Positions 1 through 8,863 of a DNA stretch of 64,000 nt are shown one piece after another (position 1 is the stretch's first letter; the number at the start of each line of letters is the position of its first letter). The position numbers and the translations under genes are program-made. The stretch spans positions 372,001-436,000 of the forward strand of contig JAHBTO010000002.1 of assembly GCA_019638525.1 (NCBI GenBank), written 5' to 3'. The notes under the pieces were generated by a model that saw only the letters and a program-made list of their open reading frames with translations, was not told where the DNA came from and ran no database searches. The DNA is from Ferruginibacter sp. (GTDB taxonomy: Bacteria > Bacteroidota > Bacteroidia > Chitinophagales > Chitinophagaceae).

Positions 1-642
1 AACCCCGGCGAAGGAGGCACTACGCCTTCGTATGGTTTTATAAAAGCAGCAAGAGAAAATTTACAAATACAACTCTTCCCTATCATTCGCCCACGGGGCG
101 GAGATTTTTTATATACCGATGCCGAATTTGAATTGATGAAAAGCGATATAAAAATTTGTAAGCAATTGGGATGTGATGGCGTGGTAATAGGCATGTTAAA
201 TAAAGATGGTTTGGTTGATAAAAAAAGATGCAGCCAATTGGTTGAACTGGCTTACCCGCTTGGCGTTACTTTTCACAGGGCTTTCGACAGGGTTTATAAC
301 CCGGCACAAGCGCTGGAAGATGTTATTGATATTGGCTGCGAACGGATACTCACATCGGGATTGCAACCCAATGCCATTGATGGCGCTGCACAAATTGCTA
401 CTTTAATAAAACAAGCCGATGAAAGAATCATCATCATGCCAGGTAGCGGTGTACGCTCAGATAATATCATTGCGCTTGCTAATAAAACAGGCGCAAAAGA
501 ATTTCATTCATCTGCAAGAAAAAATATTGACAGCATGATGAAATACAGCAATACAGCCATGAATGAAAAATTACAAACAGTTTCTGTTGATGAGGATGAG
601 ATTAAAAAAATGGCAGGCTATTTATCAAAACTTACCGGTTAA
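1..642 (+). CDS. cutC: Copper homeostasis protein CutC, 5' truncated by window edge
   Basis: The frame is open from the first base and ends at 642, giving 213 residues; the first few dozen residues lie outside the window. The visible part begins with NPGEGGTTPSYG, the conserved first-strand region of CutC, and continues with the TIM-barrel motifs FHRAFD, LTSG, MPGSGV and EFHSSAR. CutC proteins have been linked to copper tolerance, but their molecular activity is not settled. The next gene follows after about 100 bases on the same strand and is functionally unrelated. Identification is firm; the copper role is taken from the family only. Confidence 0.9.
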   Translation, partial: NPGEGGTTPSYGFIKAARENLQIQLFPIIRPRGGDFLYTDAEFELMKSDIKICKQLGCDGVVIGMLNKDGLVDKKRCSQLVELAYPLGVTFHRAFDRVYNPAQALEDVIDIGCERILTSGLQPNAIDGAAQIATLIKQADERIIIMPGSGVRSDNIIALANKTGAKEFHSSARKNIDSMMKYSNTAMNEKLQTVSVDEDEIKKMAGYLSKLTG

Positions 643-745
643 TATACTTTCTTAATTTTTAAATTCGAGTGTTTGAATACCATTTATCAAAAAAATAAAA
701 TTAGCAATCAACCATTATTTACATTTAAATATTAAAACATCTTAC

Positions 746-2779
746 ATGAAGAAAATATTTTTTGCCCTTACAACTGCTGTAACCATTGCAGCCTGCAACA
801 ATAATGCTACAACAAACAATCCTAAACCGGATATTCTTGCTGCCGATATTGACAGCACAGTAAAACCCGGCGATGATTTTTTTGAATATGCCAACGGCGG
901 ATGGATTAAACGAAACCCCATACCTGCCGACCAATCAAGCTGGGGCATTGGTAATTTGGTGATAGAAGAAAATCTTAAGCGGCTGAAGGAGATTTCTGAA
1001 AAATCGGCTGCAGCCAATGCAGCCAAAGGCAGCAACGATCAAAAGATTGGTGATTTTTGGGCGATGGCAATGGACAGCGTTAAAATTGAAACGGATGGAT
1101 TGAAACCCATTCAGCCTTTATTAGATAAACTTAATGCAGTTACAGATACAAAATCGCTTATGGATATCATTGCATCATTCAAGCAACTTGGTTCATCTAC
1201 ATTATTTGATGAGTATGTGGCACAGGATGCCAAACAAAGTGATGTGATGGCCTACACCCTCTGGCAGGGAGGCTTAGGCCTCGGACAGCGGGATTATTAT
1301 TTTAAAACCGATTCTGCCACCATCAACATCCGTAATGAATATGTAAAGTATATCACTAAAATATTAACCATGTCGGGAGAAGATTCGGCAACTGCATTGC
1401 AGGCGGCAAAAAATATCCTTAGCATGGAAACAAGGCTGGCTACAGCTTCCCGCAAGCTGGAAGACCTGCGTGACCCATACCGCAATTACAACAAGATGGC
1501 CATTGGCGACCTTACAAAAATGTCGGCCAATATCAACTGGCCCCTGTATTTAAAAAACATAGGCGTGCAGCATGTTGATTCGGTGATTGTGGGGCAACCC
1601 GAATTTTTTAAAGCGGTAAGTGATGTATTGGCCTCTACCCCAATCAACGATTTAAAACACTATGTAAAATTTAATTTACTCAATGACATGTCGAGTGTAT
1701 TGCCCGATGCTTATGGAGTAGCTGCATTTAATTTTGGAAAATTATTTAGCGGCGCAAAAGAACGGAAACCGAGATGGAAACGTGCCATTCAAATTGAAGA
1801 GAGCGCCATGGGCGAATTGTTGGGGCAATTGTATGTAAAAGAATTTTTTAACGAAACAGCAAAAAAACGCTACACAAAAATGGTGGAAGACATACGGGAT
1901 GCATTGAAAGACCGTATTGCAAAACTTAGCTGGATGAGCGACAGTACAAAAACCAAAGCGTATAAAAAATTAGCGGCCATAAAAAGCAAAGTGGGTTATC
2001 CCGATAAATGGAAAGATTTTTCAAGCATGGAAATAGGCAGGGAAAGTTTTGCTCAAAATATTATGAATGCAAGAAAATGGTGGCACCAATATGAATATAA
2101 TAAATTAGGCAAACCTGTTGATAGGGATGAATGGGACATGTATCCGCAAACATACAATGCCTATTACAATCCAAGTAACAACGAAATTGTTTTGCCGGCT
2201 GGCATATTTACTGTACCGGGATACCGTGATGAAGAATTAGATGATGCCACTGTATATGGTTATGGTGGCGCAAGTACCATTGGGCACGAAATTACACATG
2301 GCTTTGATGATGAAGGCAGGCAGTATGACGATAAAGGAAACCTGGTAAACTGGTGGACAAAAAGTGATGAAGAAGCATTTAATAAAAGGGCTTCATTAAT
2401 GGTAAAACAATTTGATGAGTTTGAACCTGTAAAAGGTTACCACATTAATGGCAAGGCCACGCTTGGTGAAAACATTGCCGACCTTGGTGGTATATTACTG
2501 GGAATTGAAGCTTTTAAAAAAACACAGCAGTTTAAAGACAACAAACCCATCGGCAACCTAACACCTATGCAACGGTATTTTTTGGGTTATGCATTGGGCT
2601 GGTTGGGCCACACCCGTGAGGAACAATTGCGTAACCGATTGCTAACCGATGTGCACAGCCCCGGCAAGTACAGGGTTAACGGGCCTTTTGCAGATGTGGA
2701 TGAATTTTATTCAACCTTTAATATAAAGCCCGGAGATAAAATGTACCGGGCAGACAGTTTACGGGTAAGGATATGGTAA
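746..2779 (+). CDS. M13 family (neprilysin/PepO-like) zinc metallopeptidase, lipoprotein
   Basis: A 677-residue secreted endopeptidase. The N-terminus is a lipoprotein signal with a lipobox at AAC (Cys about 17), followed by an Asn/Thr-rich linker, so it is probably anchored in an envelope membrane. The zinc site is HEITH at residues 514-518 followed by GFDDEGRQYD, and the third ligand lies in ENIADLGG (Glu about 575). The conserved substrate-binding NAYYNPSNNEIVLPAGI region precedes the zinc site. The long N-terminal helical domain and total length are normal for M13. It likely cleaves oligopeptides in the periplasm or at the cell surface. It is a single gene with no obvious operon partner. 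Confidence 0.95.
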   Translation: MKKIFFALTTAVTIAACNNNATTNNPKPDILAADIDSTVKPGDDFFEYANGGWIKRNPIPADQSSWGIGNLVIEENLKRLKEISEKSAAANAAKGSNDQKIGDFWAMAMDSVKIETDGLKPIQPLLDKLNAVTDTKSLMDIIASFKQLGSSTLFDEYVAQDAKQSDVMAYTLWQGGLGLGQRDYYFKTDSATINIRNEYVKYITKILTMSGEDSATALQAAKNILSMETRLATASRKLEDLRDPYRNYNKMAIGDLTKMSANINWPLYLKNIGVQHVDSVIVGQPEFFKAVSDVLASTPINDLKHYVKFNLLNDMSSVLPDAYGVAAFNFGKLFSGAKERKPRWKRAIQIEESAMGELLGQLYVKEFFNETAKKRYTKMVEDIRDALKDRIAKLSWMSDSTKTKAYKKLAAIKSKVGYPDKWKDFSSMEIGRESFAQNIMNARKWWHQYEYNKLGKPVDRDEWDMYPQTYNAYYNPSNNEIVLPAGIFTVPGYRDEELDDATVYGYGGASTIGHEITHGFDDEGRQYDDKGNLVNWWTKSDEEAFNKRASLMVKQFDEFEPVKGYHINGKATLGENIADLGGILLGIEAFKKTQQFKDNKPIGNLTPMQRYFLGYALGWLGHTREEQLRNRLLTDVHSPGKYRVNGPFADVDEFYSTFNIKPGDKMYRADSLRVRIW

Positions 2780-2824
2780 TGCTTTTTTCTTTTTGTATTT
2801 TGCTATTATAAATTTTGCAATTAC

Positions 2825-3448
2825 ATGAGAACTGAATTAAAAAAAAACGAAAAAAAACTAATCATCATCAGGCAGCATTGGCTTAGGCTGGTGCTGCCGT
2901 TTTTTGCCTGGATTGTATTGGCCATTTTATTATTCTGGTGGCTAAAATTTTCTACAGCGCTTATAATCGTTTTACTGGCAGCCATCTACCCGTTGATTGA
3001 ATATGTAAACTGGAAAAACAATATCTGGTGTGTAACCAATATGAGGGTGGTAGATGAAAGCGGTTTCTTTAGCCGGTACAGCAAAGAAAGCCCGCTTGAT
3101 AAAATAAATAATGTAGAATATGACCAAACACTGTGGGGGCGCTTACTTGGTTATGGCAGTGTAGATATACAAACCGCCGCCGAACTTGGCGAAACCAGGT
3201 ACGAATTCATACATCACCCCAAATTATTAAAAGACACCATCACCCATGCCCGGGAAGAAAATAAAAATATGCAGGTAAGCAGCCAGGCTGCCCAACTTGC
3301 CGAAGCCATTGCACGAACTAACGTAACTGCACAAGCGCCACAACAAATGATTGCCGATGAACTGCAAAAACTTTTTGACCTGTTGCAAAAAGGCGCCATT
3401 ACACAGGAAGAATATGCAACCCAAAAAAATAAATTGATGGGTAGCTGA
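2825..3448 (+). CDS. Bacterial PH domain (YdbS-like) membrane protein with C-terminal SHOCT motif
   Basis: A 207-residue protein. Two hydrophobic segments at about residues 20-62 form a membrane hairpin. They are followed by a bacterial pleckstrin-homology domain of the bPH_2 type (WCVTNMRVVDESGFFSR, then SPLDKINNVEYDQT and GRLLGYGSVDIQTA). The last 30 residues (DELQKLFDLLQKGAITQEEY...KLMG) match the SHOCT motif, a short helical module often at protein ends. Its stop codon overlaps the start of the next gene in a TGATG arrangement, so the two are translationally coupled. The function of these PH proteins is unknown. Confidence 0.85.
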   Translation: MRTELKKNEKKLIIIRQHWLRLVLPFFAWIVLAILLFWWLKFSTALIIVLLAAIYPLIEYVNWKNNIWCVTNMRVVDESGFFSRYSKESPLDKINNVEYDQTLWGRLLGYGSVDIQTAAELGETRYEFIHHPKLLKDTITHAREENKNMQVSSQAAQLAEAIARTNVTAQAPQQMIADELQKLFDLLQKGAITQEEYATQKNKLMGS

Positions 3449-3969
3449 TGATTTCGTTTACTGCCACCATATTGAAATTTGATAAGCAAGGAGAAAAAAC
3501 GGGATGGACATATATACATATCCCGTTAAAGATTGCCAACAAACTAAACCCGGGTGTAAAAAAATCGTACAGGGTAAAAGGAAAGCTTGATGAATTTAAG
3601 ATTGAAAAAGTAGCGCTTGTACCTATGGGCGAAGGCAATTTTATCATGGCCATCAATGCCACTATGCGTAAAGGTATTGGCAAAACAAAAGGCGCTACTG
3701 TTAATGTACAGATTGAATTAGATGCTTCGCAGATAAAAGTACCGCCCCAATTGCTTGTGTGTTTGCAAGATGAGCCGGAGGCATTAAAATATTTTAACTC
3801 GCTACCGCAAGGCCATCGCAATTATTTTACCAAATGGATACAATCGGCCAAAACAGAACCCACAAAAGTAAAACGCATAACTATGGTGGTAAAAACAATG
3901 ATACGCAAAATGGATTTTGGCGCCATGCTGCGTGAAGAAAGGGATGAAAGAAGGATGCTTGGAAGATAA
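3448..3969 (+). CDS. DUF1905 / YdeI (OmpD-associated) family protein
   Basis: A 173-residue soluble protein. Residues 1-95 form the DUF1905 beta-barrel-like domain (GWTYIHIPLKIANKL, then YRVKGKLDEFKIEKVALVPMG). Residues about 115-173 form the helical YdeI/OmdA domain (FNSLPQGHRNYFTKWIQSAKTEPTKVKRI). These proteins are sometimes labelled bacteriocin-protection proteins, but the biochemical role is unknown. The start overlaps the preceding gene by one base, giving a two-gene operon. A second YdeI-domain protein lies at 50054-50713. The family call is firm; the function is not. Confidence 0.85.
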   Translation: MISFTATILKFDKQGEKTGWTYIHIPLKIANKLNPGVKKSYRVKGKLDEFKIEKVALVPMGEGNFIMAINATMRKGIGKTKGATVNVQIELDASQIKVPPQLLVCLQDEPEALKYFNSLPQGHRNYFTKWIQSAKTEPTKVKRITMVVKTMIRKMDFGAMLREERDERRMLGR

Positions 3970-4003
3970 GCAGCAATTACAGGTTCACATCTGCAACAAA
4001 AAA

Positions 4004-6064
4004 TTATCGCAATAAAATAGTACTACCCTTTTGCTGCCTGCGTTCGCCGGTATCGCTATCAATATAAGTTAATATCCACACATAAGTACCCGGATCGGCG
4101 CCCTGCCCTTTAAACCGGCCATCCCATTTCTTATTCCAATCACGGGTTTCAAAAACAAGTTCACCCACACGGTTGTACACCCTAAACAAAAGATCGGTAG
4201 CCTTATATGCATTTAATGGGTACAGGTAATCGTTTAAACCATCATTGTTTGGAGTAAAGGCATTTGGCACAGCTATATAACAACTGTATGGCACTACAAT
4301 TTTTTGTACAGCCGTATCAAAACATCCAAAATTATTTTCTACAATCAACATAGGAAAAACATCACGGGTAGGTTTTATTGGTATATATGATTGTGGTGGC
4401 GGATTTTGAGAGGTGCTACTATTCCCATTATCAAAAATCCATCTCCAACCCACAATATTGCCAATACTACTGTCTTTAAAGAATGCTGTTTCGTTGGGGC
4501 ACACAATACTTGTTGCTTCAAACCTTGCCTCTAACTCGTTATCTAAAAAGATTGGCACTATAGCGCTTGTATCCCGGCATACGCCATTTGATACAATTAA
4601 CTGCGTTTGTTTTTGTCCGAAAGTGCCATAATAAATCTCAGGGTTTTGTAAGCTGCTGCTCCTGGTTTTATCAAAATCCCATTTCCATACATTCACTTCA
4701 TTGCGGCCATCATGAAAATAATTGATGGTGTCACGCAGGCAACCGTATTTTATATTGTATGTAAAATCGGCATTCACTGTGTCTTTAGTTGTAAAGGTAA
4801 CGGTGGCGCCTGCTGCTGTTTCTTGTCCGCATTCATTAATAATGGTGTTGCCATCGCTGCCTGTTTGTAAAATAATTTGAAAAGTTCCTTTGGTTTGAAT
4901 AGGAACAGATAATTTTACTTTTATAACCGGTGTAAGGCTATCGGCATTACAATCCCCAGATGCGCCAACAACTGTAACCGGACCACCAATACCTGCAATA
5001 CGGTTTATCCTGAAATCGCTTCCATCGGCAGCAATGCTGTTGCATTTTATTTTACGCAGCTTGGTGCTAAAGTCAAGAATAATTTCATCGGGTGCACAAC
5101 CGGGTTTTTGCACACTATCCATCGGTGTTGGAAAAACTGGATAAACAACCATTGGGATACTTTCACCAACAGGTATATCCCTGTCGCAATAATCCCTGAT
5201 AGTATTTGCATCAGTACCGTTTTGAATATTGATGGTATAATTGCCCGGTGGTAAGGGTGCATCTAAAGTGATAAGGATAGAATCCATATCAAAACCTGTG
5301 TTGCAACCATATCCTGATGCAGCAATTACATTGGCCAAAGGAGGTGTGATAGTAAACTCAGAACCTGTACTTGTAAGGCTATTGCACTTCATTTTTTTAT
5401 TAAACTTTACTGCTGCCTGCTTTCCATCACAAATTGCTCTTGAATTTAATAAATGCGGTTCTTTAGGGTCGGTAATACTTGCAGTGCCACCGGTAAAAGA
5501 TAAATCGTAACCCGTTGTACTCTGTGTCCAGTTAGTAACCATCAATAAATATTCGTGCCCAACAGTAATAACAGGCATAGCATTAAAAGGCGTATTACCG
5601 TTATCAGAACCTTCGCAATGTACATTACCGGTTGCACCCGGTTTACATCCTGTTGGTGATTCAGGATATGGTGCCGGCCCACTTCCTGCTCCATACAGGT
5701 TAATGGAAATTGCCAGGGTATTATTTGTGAACACATCATTGGGGTTATGGCCAGTAATATCAAACAGCACCCAATCGTAATCATCGGTACTTGCAATACC
5801 GCTAATTAAAAAACCAAGTGTACCTGTTTGAAAACACGTGAACTTATACCAAAAAGAACTTGATGAAGTGGCGCCTATAGGACATGAAAGCTGTGCAACA
5901 TTTTGACCTGTACAATTAACTACAACGCTTTGATGAAAAACCGAAGTACCGCACACCGGTATAGCCGAACTGGGTGTCATACCCGGCAGCGAACAGGATT
6001 GTGCATAATCTTTAGCCGTTATTAAAGAGCAAAGTACAAGCAGCGTAATTATTTTTTTATACAT
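4004..6064 (-). CDS. Secreted PKD-domain protein with type IX secretion type B (gliding motility) C-terminal domain
   Basis: A 686-residue protein with an N-terminal signal peptide ending near DYAQS. The middle contains repeated Ig-like segments with paired cysteines (two copies of a CNS...G.DF/FTI pattern around residues 225 and 340) and at least one PKD-like region (VWKWDFDKTRSSSLQNPEIYYGTFGQKQTQLIVSNG spread over about residues 460-495). The C-terminus (NAFTPNNDGLNDYLYPLN, then VYNRVGELVFETRDWNKKWDGRF) is the classic gliding motility-associated sorting domain that directs export through the type IX system. It is likely a cell-surface adhesin or structural protein; its ligand is unknown. 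Confidence 0.9.
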   Translation of the reverse strand: MYKKIITLLVLCSLITAKDYAQSCSLPGMTPSSAIPVCGTSVFHQSVVVNCTGQNVAQLSCPIGATSSSSFWYKFTCFQTGTLGFLISGIASTDDYDWVLFDITGHNPNDVFTNNTLAISINLYGAGSGPAPYPESPTGCKPGATGNVHCEGSDNGNTPFNAMPVITVGHEYLLMVTNWTQSTTGYDLSFTGGTASITDPKEPHLLNSRAICDGKQAAVKFNKKMKCNSLTSTGSEFTITPPLANVIAASGYGCNTGFDMDSILITLDAPLPPGNYTINIQNGTDANTIRDYCDRDIPVGESIPMVVYPVFPTPMDSVQKPGCAPDEIILDFSTKLRKIKCNSIAADGSDFRINRIAGIGGPVTVVGASGDCNADSLTPVIKVKLSVPIQTKGTFQIILQTGSDGNTIINECGQETAAGATVTFTTKDTVNADFTYNIKYGCLRDTINYFHDGRNEVNVWKWDFDKTRSSSLQNPEIYYGTFGQKQTQLIVSNGVCRDTSAIVPIFLDNELEARFEATSIVCPNETAFFKDSSIGNIVGWRWIFDNGNSSTSQNPPPQSYIPIKPTRDVFPMLIVENNFGCFDTAVQKIVVPYSCYIAVPNAFTPNNDGLNDYLYPLNAYKATDLLFRVYNRVGELVFETRDWNKKWDGRFKGQGADPGTYVWILTYIDSDTGERRQQKGSTILLR

Positions 6065-6175
6065 AGGTTTCGTAAAATTAAATTAAGACCGTTTAATTGT
6101 TGTTTTTGCTGCAAGTGTTAAATAGGTTTTAATGAGTTTGATGTTAAAAACTGAAAGTTTACACAAAATTTCCCT

Positions 6176-8779
6176 TTATTTTATTTTGCCTTTAATCTCC
6201 TGTAATTTTAATAATGCTTCCACCGGGGTTAAGCGGTTGATATCTACATTTTCAAGCAAATTTCGTATTTCATCAAAGGTAGCCGAATGTGCATCAAAAA
6301 TACTTAGTTGCATTTTGGGTGCGTTTAAATGTTTGATGGCATCGTTTGTATGACCCGCCTTACCTTCATCACGGCTAAGTTCAAGTTGTTGCAAAATTTC
6401 GTTGGCACGGGTAATGAGCGCCGGTGGCATACCTGCCATGCGTGCCACATGAATACCAAAACTATGTGTGCTGCCGCCCGGAGCCAGTTTGCGTAAAAAA
6501 ATAATTTTATTACCCACTTCTTTATTGGTAACATGATAATTTTTTATTCCGCTGAATTTATTTTCCAGTTCATTTAGTTCATGGTAATGGGTGGCAAATA
6601 ATGTTTTTGGCTGATGGGGCGAATTGTGTAAGAACTCAGCAATGCTCCATGCAATACTTATACCATCATAGGTAGATGTGCCACGGCCAATTTCATCAAG
6701 TAATATCAAACTTCGTTTGGTAAGGTTATTGATGATGCTGGCGGTTTCATTCATCTCTACCATAAATGTACTTTCGCCTCCGCTTAAATTATCGCTTGCC
6801 CCCACCCTGGTGAAAATTTTATCGGTAAGAGGAATTTTTGCTTCGCTTGCCGGTACAAAACTTCCTATGTGCGCCATTAAAGTAATAAGCGCTGTTTGCC
6901 TTAGGATGGCGCTTTTACCGCTCATATTGGGGCCGGTTAAAATAATTATTTGCTGTGTAGATGGATCTAAATATATATCATTAGCAATATAGGGTTCGCC
7001 TACCGGTAGGTTTTGTTCAATTACCGGGTGGCGGCTATCTTTTATATCAAGTATAAGATTATCCTGCAGCAATGGTTTTTTATATTTATAATGAAGAGCA
7101 TTGCCTGCAAAGCAGCATAAACAATCAATTACTGCCATCACATTTCCGTTTACCTGCATGGGTGCAATAAAATCTTGCAGTTCGTTCAATAGTTCTTCAA
7201 AAATCTGAATCTCCAAAGTAAGAATCCTTTCTTCGGCGCCTATAATTTTTTCTTCATACTCTTTTAACTCGGGTGTTATATACCTTTCGGCATTTACCAA
7301 AGTCTGTTTCCTAATCCAACTTGCAGGCACTTTGTTTTTGTGTGCATGTGTTACTTCCAGGTAATAACCAAAAACATTGTTGAAACTTATTTTTAATGAA
7401 GATATACCTGTGGCCATTGCTTCTCGTTGCTGTATCTCTACAAGAAAATCTTTACCGCCGCTTGCAATTTTTCTTAACTCATCCAATTCGCTGTTGATAC
7501 CTTCTGCAATAACTGCACCTTTTGATGCAGCCACCGGTGGATTTTCATTCAGTTCCCTGGTTATTTTATCCAAAATGTATTTGCAAGGATTTAAAGAATC
7601 GCCCAGCCTTTTCAGGTATTCGTTTGAAGAAGCTTCGCAGATATTTTTTATCAGTGCGGTTTGTTGCAGGCCTTTTGCTATTTGCAAAACTTCCCGTGGA
7701 TTTACTTTTTTTAAAGGCACTTTACTAACTAACCTTTCCACATCGCCTGCCTGTTTAATGTATTGCAGTAACTTGTTGCGTACATCTGTTTCTTTTACCA
7801 GCCACTCAACCGTGCTGAGGCGTTCATTAATTTTTACAATATTGTTCAATGGCAGCACCATCCAACGTTTCAGCAACCGTGCACCCATGGCCGATACGGT
7901 GTTATCCAGCACTTTTAATAATGAATTGTTGCTATCATTGCTGCCAAACAATTCAAGATTACGGATGGTGAACCTGTCCATCCATAAATAATCTTCCCTG
8001 TCTATTCGTTGTATGGATGTGATATGGCCAAGATTGGGGTGTTCGGTATCTTTTAAATATTGTAATACTGCGCCGGCTGCAATAATACCAAGCGCCTGCC
8101 CTTCTATTCCAAAACCTTTAAGGCTATGCGTACCAAAATGTTTTAAAAGGGCTTCGGTTGCATAAGCTTCGGCAAATATCCATTCTTCTAAAGTGTATGT
8201 AAAAAACTTTGTGCCAAAATTTTCTTTAAAATACTTTTGCCTGCTACGCTGAAAAATAACTTCGGCAGGTTTAAGGCTTTGTAATAATTTATCGGCATAT
8301 TCCTTATCGCCTTCGGCTACAAAAAATTCGCCGGTGCTTATGTCTAAAAATGCCAGGCCAATTTTTTCTTCATCAAAATGTAATGCTGCCAAAAAATTAT
8401 TACTGCTATGTTCCAGTAATTTATCGCTGGTGGCAACACCGGGTGTTACCAGTTCGGTAACGCCACGTTTTACAATTCCCTTTGCCTGTTTAGGATCTTC
8501 TAATTGGTCGCAAATGGCAACACGGTAACCGGCTTTTACCAGTTTGTGCAGGTAAGTATCTAAAGCATGGTGCGGAAAACCAGCCAGTTCTGAAGCATCG
8601 GGGTTACCATTATTGCGTTTGGTTAATGTGATGCCAAGCACGGCAGCGGTGGTGATGGCATCCTGGCCAAAGGTTTCATAAAAATCGCCCACACGAAACA
8701 GTAATATGGCATCAGGATATTTAGCCTTGATGGCATTGTGCTGTTGCATTAAAGGTGTTTCTGACGGGCTCTTTGCCAT
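6176..8779 (-). CDS. mutS: DNA mismatch repair protein MutS
   Basis: An 867-residue mismatch-recognition ATPase. The N-terminus carries the mismatch-binding Phe-x-Glu in GDFYETFG (about residues 31-38). Connector, lever and clamp regions follow, and the ABC-type ATPase has Walker A GPNMSGKS near residue 615, the signature STFMVEMNE and Walker B LILLDEIGRGTS. Length and domain order are normal for MutS1. It starts repair of mismatches in newly replicated DNA with MutL, which is not in this window. Its leader can form a hairpin directly behind a predicted promoter. Confidence 0.98.
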   Translation of the reverse strand: MAKSPSETPLMQQHNAIKAKYPDAILLFRVGDFYETFGQDAITTAAVLGITLTKRNNGNPDASELAGFPHHALDTYLHKLVKAGYRVAICDQLEDPKQAKGIVKRGVTELVTPGVATSDKLLEHSSNNFLAALHFDEEKIGLAFLDISTGEFFVAEGDKEYADKLLQSLKPAEVIFQRSRQKYFKENFGTKFFTYTLEEWIFAEAYATEALLKHFGTHSLKGFGIEGQALGIIAAGAVLQYLKDTEHPNLGHITSIQRIDREDYLWMDRFTIRNLELFGSNDSNNSLLKVLDNTVSAMGARLLKRWMVLPLNNIVKINERLSTVEWLVKETDVRNKLLQYIKQAGDVERLVSKVPLKKVNPREVLQIAKGLQQTALIKNICEASSNEYLKRLGDSLNPCKYILDKITRELNENPPVAASKGAVIAEGINSELDELRKIASGGKDFLVEIQQREAMATGISSLKISFNNVFGYYLEVTHAHKNKVPASWIRKQTLVNAERYITPELKEYEEKIIGAEERILTLEIQIFEELLNELQDFIAPMQVNGNVMAVIDCLCCFAGNALHYKYKKPLLQDNLILDIKDSRHPVIEQNLPVGEPYIANDIYLDPSTQQIIILTGPNMSGKSAILRQTALITLMAHIGSFVPASEAKIPLTDKIFTRVGASDNLSGGESTFMVEMNETASIINNLTKRSLILLDEIGRGTSTYDGISIAWSIAEFLHNSPHQPKTLFATHYHELNELENKFSGIKNYHVTNKEVGNKIIFLRKLAPGGSTHSFGIHVARMAGMPPALITRANEILQQLELSRDEGKAGHTNDAIKHLNAPKMQLSIFDAHSATFDEIRNLLENVDINRLTPVEALLKLQEIKGKIK

Positions 8780-8786
8780 AACTTAA

Positions 8787-8815
8787 TACGGCTTTTGCCG
8801 TAGCGGACAAAAATA
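8787..8815 (-). promoter_or_regulatory. mutS promoter -7 box and 5'-terminal hairpin
   Basis: Read on the minus strand, TATTTTTG (8815-8808) fits the Bacteroidetes -7 box TAnnTTTG. No clear -33 TTG was seen. About five bases further on, TACGGC-AAAA-GCCGTA (8802-8787) is a perfect six-base-pair hairpin ending seven bases before the mutS ATG. If transcription starts where such a box predicts, the hairpin is the very 5' end of the mutS mRNA. Confidence 0.45.
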
Positions 8816-8863
8816 AGGCATTGCTGTTATAATTTTTATCTCTTTACTTTTCACAAAACCCAA

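Noticed and set aside
5047..5796. Antisense open frames inside the gliding-type protein gene
   Set aside because: They overlap a well-supported coding region, have no recognisable domains and look like out-of-frame translations of the real gene.
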